NCBI GenBank assembly: GCA_011525185.1
Contig: WTIQ01000352.1
Span: 7,945 to 18,826, forward strand
DNA from: Paracoccaceae bacterium
Lineage (GTDB): Bacteria > Pseudomonadota > Alphaproteobacteria > Rhodobacterales > Rhodobacteraceae
DNA: 10,882 bases
Direction of reading: 5' to 3'
Position numbers and translations under genes: made by a program. Of the stretch, positions 5,185 to 10,882 are shown piece after piece; position 1 is the stretch's first letter; every line of letters starts with the position of its first letter. Below the pieces are notes generated by a model that made no database searches, was not told the DNA's origin, and was given only the letters and a program-made list of their open reading frames with translations.

Positions 5185-6828
5185 TTGGCTAAGTTCATTT
5201 TTATCACCGGCGGCGTTGTTTCATCTTTGGGCAAAGGACTTGCGGCCGCCGCGCTGGGCGCGCTGTTACAGGCACGCGGCTACTCGGTTAGACTACGCAA
5301 GCTTGATCCCTACCTCAATGTTGACCCTGGCACGATGAGTCCGTTTGAACACGGAGAGGTCTTTGTCACCGACGATGGCGCAGAAACCGATTTAGACCTC
5401 GGGCATTACGAGCGCTTTACAGGCGTGGCGGCACGGCAAACAGATTCTATTTCTTCGGGACGGATTTATTCGACCGTTTTGGAAAAGGAACGCCGCGGTG
5501 ATTATTTGGGAAAAACCATTCAGGTGATTCCCCACGTGACGAACGAAATCAAAGATTTCATCGCAATCGGAGAAGATGAAGTTGACTTCATGCTCTGTGA
5601 AATTGGGGGGACCGTCGGCGATATTGAGGGGCTGCCCTTCTTTGAGGCCATTCGCCAATTTTCTCAAGACAAACCCCGCGGTCAGTGTATCTTTGTGCAT
5701 CTGACCCTTTTGCCCTTTATAAAAGCCAGCGGAGAGCTGAAAACGAAACCGACACAGCATAGTGTAAAAGAGCTACGCTCAATTGGGTTGGCTCCCGATA
5801 TATTGGTGTGCCGCTCTGAAGGTCCGATCCCAGAGAAAGAGCGTGAAAAACTCGCGCTATTTTGTAACGTACGCCCCGATAGCGTGATCGCAGCGCAGGA
5901 TCTTGCCTCAATCTACGAAGCACCGTTGGCTTATCACAAAGAGGGTCTAGACCAAGCGGTGCTCGACGCCTTTCAGATTGCCCCCGCGCCAAGGCCAGAT
6001 TTGAGCCGCTGGCTTGATGTCGCGGATCGTATTTACAAACCAGAGGGTGACATCAAAGTTGCGATAGTCGGCAAATACACTCAGCTCGAGGATGCCTATA
6101 AATCAATCGCAGAGGCACTGACCCACGGCGGTATGGCCAACCGTGTTCGTGTTAATGTAGAGTGGGTGGATGCCGAACTCTGTGAGCGCGAAGAAGTAGC
6201 CCGCTATCTGGAGGGCTTCCATGCGATTTTGGAGCCAGGAGGAATTGAGGCACGAGGGACAGCAGGCAAAATCAAAGCGGCCACCTATGCGCGTGAACAT
6301 AAAATACCCTATCTTGGGATTTGCCTTGGCATGCAGATGGCGGTGATCGAAGCTGCACGTAACGTAATCGGCGTGAGCGATGCAGGCTCAGAAGAGTTTG
6401 ACCACGAAGCGGGCGGCAAACGCTTTGAACCGGTTGTTTATCACTTAAAAGAATGGGTGCAGGGCAATCATAAGGTCTCAAGAAAGGTCTCCGACGACAA
6501 AGGCGGGACCATGCGCCTTGGTGCTTATGATGCACATCTTAGCGAAGGATCACGTGTTGCAGATGTCTACGGCACTTGCGCGATCGAGGAACGCCATCGT
6601 CACCGCTATGAAGTAGACATCAAATACAAAGCGAAATTGGAAAAGGCGGGCTTATCCTTTTCAGGAATGTCCCCCGATGGTCGTTTGCCAGAAATCGTCG
6701 AGTGGCGAGACCATCCTTGGTTTATCGGCGTTCAGTTTCATCCAGAGTTGAAATCAAAGCCTTTTGATCCGCACCCCTTGTTCAAGGATTTTGTACGCGC
6801 GGCCAAAGATATATCGAGACTAGTCTGA
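5185..6828 (+). CDS. pyrG: CTP synthase PyrG
   Basis: PyrG aminates UTP to CTP with ATP and glutamine, the last step of pyrimidine nucleotide synthesis. The N-terminal synthetase domain (about residues 1-265) opens with FIFITGGVVSSLGKG, the P-loop, and contains KLDPYLNVDPGTMSPFEHGEV. The C-terminal glutaminase domain starts near residue 290 and has the nucleophile Cys380 in GICLGMQ and the His519/Glu521 pair in FHPE, all intact. I prefer the TTG at 5185: it gives 547 residues, places the catalytic residues one to four positions from those of the E. coli enzyme, makes the protein begin MAKFIFITGG like its relatives, and has GGGAG (5169-5173) upstream at an 11-base gap. An in-frame ATG at 5167 would add six residues (MGAVLT) but has no clear ribosome-binding site. 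Confidence 0.96.
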   Translation: MAKFIFITGGVVSSLGKGLAAAALGALLQARGYSVRLRKLDPYLNVDPGTMSPFEHGEVFVTDDGAETDLDLGHYERFTGVAARQTDSISSGRIYSTVLEKERRGDYLGKTIQVIPHVTNEIKDFIAIGEDEVDFMLCEIGGTVGDIEGLPFFEAIRQFSQDKPRGQCIFVHLTLLPFIKASGELKTKPTQHSVKELRSIGLAPDILVCRSEGPIPEKEREKLALFCNVRPDSVIAAQDLASIYEAPLAYHKEGLDQAVLDAFQIAPAPRPDLSRWLDVADRIYKPEGDIKVAIVGKYTQLEDAYKSIAEALTHGGMANRVRVNVEWVDAELCEREEVARYLEGFHAILEPGGIEARGTAGKIKAATYAREHKIPYLGICLGMQMAVIEAARNVIGVSDAGSEEFDHEAGGKRFEPVVYHLKEWVQGNHKVSRKVSDDKGGTMRLGAYDAHLSEGSRVADVYGTCAIEERHRHRYEVDIKYKAKLEKAGLSFSGMSPDGRLPEIVEWRDHPWFIGVQFHPELKSKPFDPHPLFKDFVRAAKDISRLV

Positions 6829-6836
6829 CCTCAGAC
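6823..6836 (+). terminator. Short inverted repeat across the pyrG stop codon
   Basis: GTCTG and CAGAC (6823-6827 and 6832-6836) form a 5-bp stem with a 4-base loop that includes part of the TGA stop. There is no T-run after it, so termination activity is doubtful. Confidence 0.2.
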
Positions 6837-6908
6837 ATGGTCTATAACTCAGATATATGGAGGCGGTAGAGAGGACAATGGCACTCGAAATATGAGGCAT
6901 CTTCTGGG

Positions 6909-6928
6909 GCAAAGGCATAAGCTTTTGC
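6909..6928. terminator. Hairpin downstream of pyrG
   Basis: GCAAAGGC (6909-6916) pairs with GCTTTTGC (6921-6928) over eight positions, one of them G-U, around an ATAA loop. It lies about 80 bases beyond the pyrG stop. It is not followed by a T-tract on either strand, so it may be a weak or factor-assisted terminator or an RNA-end stabiliser. Confidence 0.3.
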
Positions 6929-7031
6929 AAACTTGAGAAATCGCTTCTTAATTCGGGTTGCCCATATCAAGTGATGGACCTCTCTAAGTCACGTAATTTT
7001 GTGATCGGATTTAAGGCGTACGCAACTGCCC

Positions 7032-7060
7032 TTGCCAGTCATAACAACGGCGCCTATCAA
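7032..7060 (+). promoter_or_regulatory. Candidate promoter of the TerB/PhnD-fold gene pair
   Basis: TTGCCA (7032-7037), a 17-base spacer and TATCAA (7055-7060) match a sigma-70-type promoter fairly well. Transcription would begin near 7067, just before an 8-bp inverted repeat. A second A/T-rich -10-like sequence, TATAAAAT (7078-7085), lies inside the repeat's loop. Confidence 0.38.
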
Positions 7061-7069
7061 AGGGCAGAT

Positions 7070-7099
7070 GATTTCCCTATAAAATCCCACGGGGAAATC
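7070..7099. repeat. 8-bp inverted repeat upstream of the TerB-like gene
   Basis: GATTTCCC (7070-7077) and GGGAAATC (7092-7099) are perfect complements separated by 14 bases. Centre-to-centre spacing is 22 bases, about two helical turns, which would suit a dimeric regulator. It could equally fold as a leader hairpin. It ends 31 bases before the start codon. Confidence 0.5.
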
Positions 7100-7130
7100 T
7101 AATGAGTATTGCAGGCGATAAGGAAACATA

Positions 7131-7568
7131 ATGTTCGGGACTTTTTTTAAAAACCTTCTCGATCCAGCGCCCGAGCCGCTGAACCCAGATGATGCTCGAC
7201 TTGCCATTGCATCGCTTTTGGTGCGCGTAGCGCGATCAGACAACGACTACTCCGCAGCTGAGAAAGACAAAATTCTAAAGGTTCTTGCTGCACGCTATGA
7301 TCTTGCAGATGACGAAGCGGCCGCGCTTTGTGCTGAAGCGGAAGCCGTGGAAAAAGAAGCACCAGACACAGTCCGTTTCACACGGGCCATAAAAGACGCG
7401 GTCGCGCATGAGGATCGGCTTCACATCGTAGAAGCCCTTTGGAAAGTGGCTCTGGCAGATGGTGAGCGGGACGTTGAGGAAGACGCACTTTTACGATTGG
7501 TTGCAAATCTTTTGGGCATCACAGACGTTGAAAGCGCTGCGGCTCGCAAGCGGATGGAGCAGCTTTGA
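7131..7568 (+). CDS. TerB-like protein
   Basis: This 145-residue soluble, mostly helical protein resembles the TerB family (tellurite-resistance protein TerB, also related to the DjlA N-terminal domain). Two similar motifs are visible: RSDNDYSAAEKDKI with Asp37 and Glu44, and LADGERDVEEDALL with Asp110 and Glu116/117. These follow the aDG-x(n)-E pattern that forms the acidic metal-binding site of TerB. The N-terminus MFGTFFKNLLDP is amphipathic and might touch the membrane. AAGGA (7120-7124) lies six bases from the ATG. Other ter genes are absent, so tellurite resistance itself should not be assumed. Its stop overlaps the next start by 4 bases, so the two proteins are probably made together. 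Confidence 0.85.
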   Translation: MFGTFFKNLLDPAPEPLNPDDARLAIASLLVRVARSDNDYSAAEKDKILKVLAARYDLADDEAAALCAEAEAVEKEAPDTVRFTRAIKDAVAHEDRLHIVEALWKVALADGERDVEEDALLRLVANLLGITDVESAAARKRMEQL

Positions 7569-8323
7569 TTGCCACGCTTGCGATGTATGATCGCGTTGAG
7601 CTACGCGATGCAAACGATCTATATTGGCGCGAGATCCAGACCTCACTCGGCTATGGACCGCAGAGCTTGTCACGTACGGGAAACCTTTTTGCACAATGGT
7701 TTCATCAAGATCTCGTCTTGGGTCAGACCTGCGGCTTTCCCTTGCGCCATATTTTAAAAGACAGTGTTAAATATGTCGGCACCCCTAATTATGGGATAGA
7801 AGACTGTCCAGCAGGGTATTACAACAGCGTCATTATCAGCCACAAAGATCAAGGCCTAGAGGCTGCCATTTCGGGCACTTTTGCCTATAATGACCCGTTT
7901 TCGCAATCGGGTTGGGCCGCTCCAATGCGATATTTTGAAGAGTTCGGATATGTGCCAAGACATTTTTTGAAAACTGGCTCTCACGCTGCATCCGCGCGCG
8001 CTGTTTTCGAAAAACGAGCTGACATTGCAGCAATTGACGCCCTGACATTGCGCCTATTGCACCGGTATGACCCTTGGTCAGACGAGCTCTTTGTACTGGC
8101 AAAGACGCCAGCGACACCAGGGCTTCCCTACATTTGTGCGCCCCAATTTGACGCACCGCAGACAGCCTTGGCCTGCGAAGAGGCAATCAATACACTGCCA
8201 GCTGAAATAAGGGGCCAGCTTTCAATCAAATCCATCGAATACATACCAATCGAGCGCTATTTTGACGTGCCCGATACGATGGTCTGCCCCCCAAATAAAC
8301 AAGACACTGGTACAACACCATAA
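7565..8323 (+). CDS. PhnD-type substrate-binding-fold protein without signal peptide
   Basis: The 252-residue protein looks like the PhnD/SsuA/transferrin-type periplasmic binding fold. Its first strand (ATLAMYD) begins almost at the start codon. The centre contains HILKDSVKYVGTP, the YYNSVIISHKD strand, AISGTFAYNDPFSQSGWAAPMRYF, and the hinge segment HAASARAVFEKRADIAAIDALT, all typical of phosphonate-binding-like proteins. There is no signal peptide or lipobox, so it would stay in the cytoplasm unless the start is wrong. The TTG at 7565 overlaps the previous stop (TTGA) and has GGAG at 7556-7559 with a 5-base gap; the alternative ATG at 7583 would cut into the first strand. No ABC transporter permease or ATPase gene is nearby. 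The ligand is unknown. It might bind a small molecule for signalling or metabolism rather than uptake. Confidence 0.82.
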   Translation: MIATLAMYDRVELRDANDLYWREIQTSLGYGPQSLSRTGNLFAQWFHQDLVLGQTCGFPLRHILKDSVKYVGTPNYGIEDCPAGYYNSVIISHKDQGLEAAISGTFAYNDPFSQSGWAAPMRYFEEFGYVPRHFLKTGSHAASARAVFEKRADIAAIDALTLRLLHRYDPWSDELFVLAKTPATPGLPYICAPQFDAPQTALACEEAINTLPAEIRGQLSIKSIEYIPIERYFDVPDTMVCPPNKQDTGTTP

Positions 8324-8374
8324 GCTTTTGCTACACCTCACTGTAACGGTCGAGACCAAACATAAGAGAGCCAC

Positions 8375-9061
8375 ATGAAAATCGGAATTTTACAAACTGG
8401 ACATGTTTCCGATAAAATGATCAGTGCAACAGGTGATTATGGCGAAATTTTCCGGCGTTTCCTACACCACGACGGCGTCGAGTTTGACACATATAGCGTC
8501 GTTGACATGGACTTTCCCTCAAGTGCCGATGCGGCGCAAGGTTGGCTCATCACAGGCTCCAAACACGGTGCTTATGACCCCCTGCCCTTTATCCCCAAAC
8601 TCGAAGCTTTGGTGCGCGAAATTTATCAACGCCGCCAACCTTTGGTTGGAATTTGTTTCGGCCACCAGATCATTGCACAAGCCCTTGGGGGACGTGTTGA
8701 AAAGTTTTCTGGAGGCTGGTCCGTTGGGCATACGAGCTACACTTTAGAAGGACAACCTGTGTCATTGAATGCATGGCACCAAGATCAAGTGGTGCAGTGT
8801 CCATCTGAGGCGCATATCCTAGGTTCCAGCGATTTTTGCAAATATGCATTTTTAGGGTATGGCGATCATGTTTTTACTGTGCAAGCCCACCCTGAATTTA
8901 ACAGCGATTTCATTCAAGGTTTGATCACATATAGGGCAAAAGGCATTGTGCCTGATCCCCTTTTAAACGAGGCGAGCGAAAAATTGGCGTTGCCAAACAA
9001 CAATACACAGATGCGCGAACGTATCCTTAATCTCTTTCTGTCAGCGATGGTGAGCTCATGA
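8375..9061 (+). CDS. Class I glutamine amidotransferase, polyamine-cluster type
   Basis: This 228-residue cytoplasmic protein is a stand-alone GATase1 domain of the GMP-synthase-like group. The catalytic triad is intact: Cys94 in VGICFGHQ, and His172 and Glu174 in VQAHPEF. WLITGSKHGAYD at 57-68 is the usual oxyanion-side segment. Its ATGA overlap with the PuuA-like gene and the following oxidoreductase suggest a role in gamma-glutamylated polyamine metabolism, perhaps hydrolysis of gamma-glutamyl-GABA. In E. coli that step uses PuuD, also a class I amidotransferase-fold hydrolase but of a different subgroup, so the reaction here is inferred. Supplying ammonia from glutamine is the alternative. 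The start follows a weak AGAGAG 51 bases after the previous gene, so it may join the upstream transcript or have its own promoter. Confidence 0.88.
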   Translation: MKIGILQTGHVSDKMISATGDYGEIFRRFLHHDGVEFDTYSVVDMDFPSSADAAQGWLITGSKHGAYDPLPFIPKLEALVREIYQRRQPLVGICFGHQIIAQALGGRVEKFSGGWSVGHTSYTLEGQPVSLNAWHQDQVVQCPSEAHILGSSDFCKYAFLGYGDHVFTVQAHPEFNSDFIQGLITYRAKGIVPDPLLNEASEKLALPNNNTQMRERILNLFLSAMVSS

Positions 9062-10425
9062 GCACTTTGCAGGATCTTATGAAAAAACTTCCCGCGTCTG
9101 CGGTGCAATACCTTGAAGGACGCAAGCTCGATGAAGTGGAATGCATCCTCTCAGACCTGCCAGGCATTGCGCGCGGCAAAGCGGTCCCAGCTGCTAAATT
9201 TGCGCGGCAATCCTCTTTTTTCCTCCCTGATTCTATTTTTTTTCAAACGGTTACAGGTGATTGGAGCCCCTCAGACAATGAAGACGATTTCATTGAACGC
9301 GATATGACATTGGTGCCTGATTACTCGACCGCGACCGCCGCCCCTTGGACAGGGGATTGGACATTGCAAGTCATTCATGATGCCTTTGATCGCAAAGGGG
9401 AACCGATCCCCTATGCCCCTCGAAATGTTCTCAAAGCGGTGGTTGATTTATATCATCGCATTGGGTTGGAACCCGTCGTTGCCCCAGAAATGGAGTTTTT
9501 TCTTGTTGCGCGAAATGTCGATCCGGCTCAGCCGATAGAGGCCATGATTGGGCGCTCTGGTCGTCCTGCGGCGGCCCGCCAAGCCTATTCAATGACCGCC
9601 GTGGACGAATTTGGGGCCGTCATTGACGACATTTACGATTTTGCCGAAGCGCAAGGCTTTGAAATCGATGGCATCACACAAGAAGGCGGTGCAGGTCAGC
9701 TTGAGATCAACCTCAGACACGGTGATCCTGTCAAATTGGCAGATGAGGTTTTTTATTTTAAACGTCTCATTCGTGAGGCGGCGCTGCGCCATGACTGCTT
9801 TGCGACCTTTATGGCGAAACCAATTGAGAATGAACCAGGAAGCGCGATGCATATTCACCATTCGCTGCTGGATATTGAGACTGGGAAAAATGCATTCTCT
9901 GGACCACAAGGGGGCGAAACAGATTTGTTTTTCCACTTTATTGGAGGGCTTCAGACATATCTTCCCGCAGCAATTGCCCTGCAAGCGCCCTATGTGAATT
10001 CCTACCGCCGATACGTGAAAGACCTTGCTGCGCCAATTAATTTGGAATGGGCAAGGGATAATCGCACGTCAGGCATACGCATTCCAAACTCTGATCCAGA
10101 GGCAAAGCGGGTTGAAAACCGCATCGCGGGGATGGATTGCAACCCATATCTGGGGATCGCTGCGTCTCTGGCCTGTGGCTATCTTGGCATTCAACAAGAG
10201 CTACGTCCCTCAAAAAGTTACAAAGGGGATGCCTATGAGGGTGAAAACTCCATTCCCCGCCTCATGGGAGAAGCGCTTGATCTTTTTGATGCCGCCGATG
10301 AGCTGAGAGGAGTCTTAGGAGAAGAATTTTCACGAGTTTATTCCTCAATTAAGCGGGCCGAATATAACGAATTTTTGCAAGTCATCTCACCTTGGGAGCG
10401 TGAGCATCTTTTGCTAAACGTATGA
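9058..10425 (+). CDS. puuA: PuuA-like gamma-glutamylpolyamine synthetase (glutamine synthetase family)
   Basis: The 455-residue protein is a type I glutamine synthetase-fold ligase that most likely couples glutamate to putrescine or a related amine using ATP. The family active-site segments are present in order: EMEFFLV (Glu144, Glu146), GAGQLEIN with Glu216, NEPGSAMHIHHSL with His265 and His267, DNRTSGIRIP with Arg336 and Arg341, and RVENR with Glu353 and Arg355. The NLYDLP adenylylation motif of housekeeping GlnA is missing, with GENSIPRLMGEAL in its place, as expected for PuuA-type enzymes. It overlaps the amidotransferase by ATGA at the start and the oxidoreductase by ATGA at the end, which fixes both boundaries. 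The exact amine (putrescine, spermidine or ethanolamine-like substrates) cannot be read from the sequence. Confidence 0.9.
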   Translation: MSTLQDLMKKLPASAVQYLEGRKLDEVECILSDLPGIARGKAVPAAKFARQSSFFLPDSIFFQTVTGDWSPSDNEDDFIERDMTLVPDYSTATAAPWTGDWTLQVIHDAFDRKGEPIPYAPRNVLKAVVDLYHRIGLEPVVAPEMEFFLVARNVDPAQPIEAMIGRSGRPAAARQAYSMTAVDEFGAVIDDIYDFAEAQGFEIDGITQEGGAGQLEINLRHGDPVKLADEVFYFKRLIREAALRHDCFATFMAKPIENEPGSAMHIHHSLLDIETGKNAFSGPQGGETDLFFHFIGGLQTYLPAAIALQAPYVNSYRRYVKDLAAPINLEWARDNRTSGIRIPNSDPEAKRVENRIAGMDCNPYLGIAASLACGYLGIQQELRPSKSYKGDAYEGENSIPRLMGEALDLFDAADELRGVLGEEFSRVYSSIKRAEYNEFLQVISPWEREHLLLNV

Positions 10426-10882
10426 ACCTTCTTTACGAAAACGATCAAACAGGCGTCTATCCTCAGAGTTGGTATGCAGCCACGAGCGATGCTTTAGAGC
10501 CTTTTGCCCCTCTAAAGGGAAGCCAAACCAGCGATGTTTGTGTCGTGGGGGCGGGTTATACAGGACTGTCAGCAGCCCTTCATCTTGCAAAACTTGGATA
10601 TTCCGTTTCAGTTTTAGAGGCACAACGGATCGGCTTTGGTGCATCGGGTCGAAATGGGGGGCAATTGGGATCAGGCCAGAGGGTCGAGCAAGATGAGCTG
10701 ATTTCACGTCTCGGAGAGGGACACGCCAAACAGCTTTGGGACCTCGCGGAGCATAGTAAAGCACTCGTTCACTCTCTCATAGAGGCCCATCAGATTGACT
10801 GTTACGTCAAGCCTGGCATTGCTGAATTTGCGTTACGTGCGAAAGAAATGGACGAGCTGCATCGCTACGCCGACCTTTTGCA
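10422..10882 (+). CDS. puuB: PuuB-like FAD-dependent oxidoreductase, truncated by the window edge
   Basis: The first 153 codons of a DAO-family flavoprotein are present and the frame is open to the end of the window. The N-terminus has the FAD dinucleotide-binding fold: DVCVVGAGYTGLSAALHLAKLG (key residues Gly-Ala-Gly-x-x-Gly, ending in Glu of VLEAQ), then GFGASGRNGGQ, the FAD-contacting loop typical of PuuB/OrdL relatives. The position directly after the PuuA-like ligase with an ATGA overlap (10422-10425) supports oxidation of gamma-glutamylputrescine or a similar adduct to an aldehyde. The remaining two thirds, including the substrate domain, lie outside the window. Confidence 0.9.
   Translation, partial: MNLLYENDQTGVYPQSWYAATSDALEPFAPLKGSQTSDVCVVGAGYTGLSAALHLAKLGYSVSVLEAQRIGFGASGRNGGQLGSGQRVEQDELISRLGEGHAKQLWDLAEHSKALVHSLIEAHQIDCYVKPGIAEFALRAKEMDELHRYADLL

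Larger units (their letters stand above)
6829..7130. other. Gene-free region between pyrG and the TerB-like gene
   Basis: These 302 bases hold no convincing reading frame on either strand. The structure I can see is a hairpin at 6909-6928, a promoter candidate at 7032-7060, an 8-bp inverted repeat at 7070-7099, and AAGGA (7120-7124) as the ribosome-binding site of the next gene. No known riboswitch or tRNA shape was recognised. An unannotated small RNA in the middle part cannot be excluded. Confidence 0.6.

Noticed and set aside
6989..7243. Minus-strand open frame across the pyrG-terB gap
   Set aside because: It runs into terB, lacks a ribosome-binding site and its translation shows no family-like pattern.
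7131..7568. Tellurite resistance operon
   Set aside because: Only a TerB-like domain is present, with no TerC, TerD or TerZ-type neighbours.
9058..10425. Housekeeping glutamine synthetase GlnA
   Set aside because: The adenylylation motif is missing, no glnB gene is adjacent, and the flanking genes fit polyamine catabolism.

Overview
The window looks like a stretch of chromosome from a marine alphaproteobacterium of the Rhodobacteraceae (Roseobacter group). The evidence is the form of the housekeeping proteins (PurA, the DUF2842 membrane protein, SecG with a Gly-rich loop, PyrG), the secG-pyrG adjacency, and a polyamine-type glutamine synthetase/oxidoreductase set that is common in that family. 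Base composition is moderate, near half G+C by eye. No tRNA, rRNA, CRISPR, insertion sequence or phage gene was seen.

Layout. 1-1227 (+) is a long acidic protein of unknown function with a small conserved-looking C-terminal domain. It converges on a minus-strand block. That block, read right to left, is a cobalt-type nitrile hydratase operon (alpha 4523-3909, beta 3912-3235, accessory protein 3238-2909, each junction an ATGA overlap), then purA (2816-1518), then a DUF2842 membrane protein (1489-1265). A 104-base divergent promoter region (4524-4627) separates this block from secG (4628-4996) and pyrG (about 5185-6828) on the plus strand. A gene-free stretch of about 300 bases follows (6829-7130). 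Next come a TerB-like protein (7131-7568) and, overlapping it by 4 bases, a PhnD-type substrate-binding-fold protein without a signal peptide (7565-8323). The window ends with a tightly coupled set: a class I glutamine amidotransferase (8375-9061), a PuuA-like gamma-glutamylpolyamine synthetase (9058-10425) and the first 153 codons of a PuuB-like FAD oxidoreductase (10422 to the edge).

How the genes work together. Nitrile hydratase converts nitriles to amides; the alpha subunit carries the metal-binding CTLCSC motif and the small third protein is the expected metallochaperone-like activator. The last three genes fit glutamylation, oxidation and deglutamylation of polyamines such as putrescine, giving GABA for carbon and nitrogen. 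PurA and PyrG make nucleotides and SecG is part of the protein-export channel. The TerB/PhnD-fold pair has no assigned role.

Most of the window is ordinary. The points most worth a second look are a missing family arginine in the nitrile hydratase beta subunit, a possible leaderless nitrile hydratase mRNA, the cytoplasmic-looking PhnD-fold protein coupled to TerB, and an 8-bp inverted repeat beside the candidate terB promoter. I did not find convincing evidence of an entirely new system.
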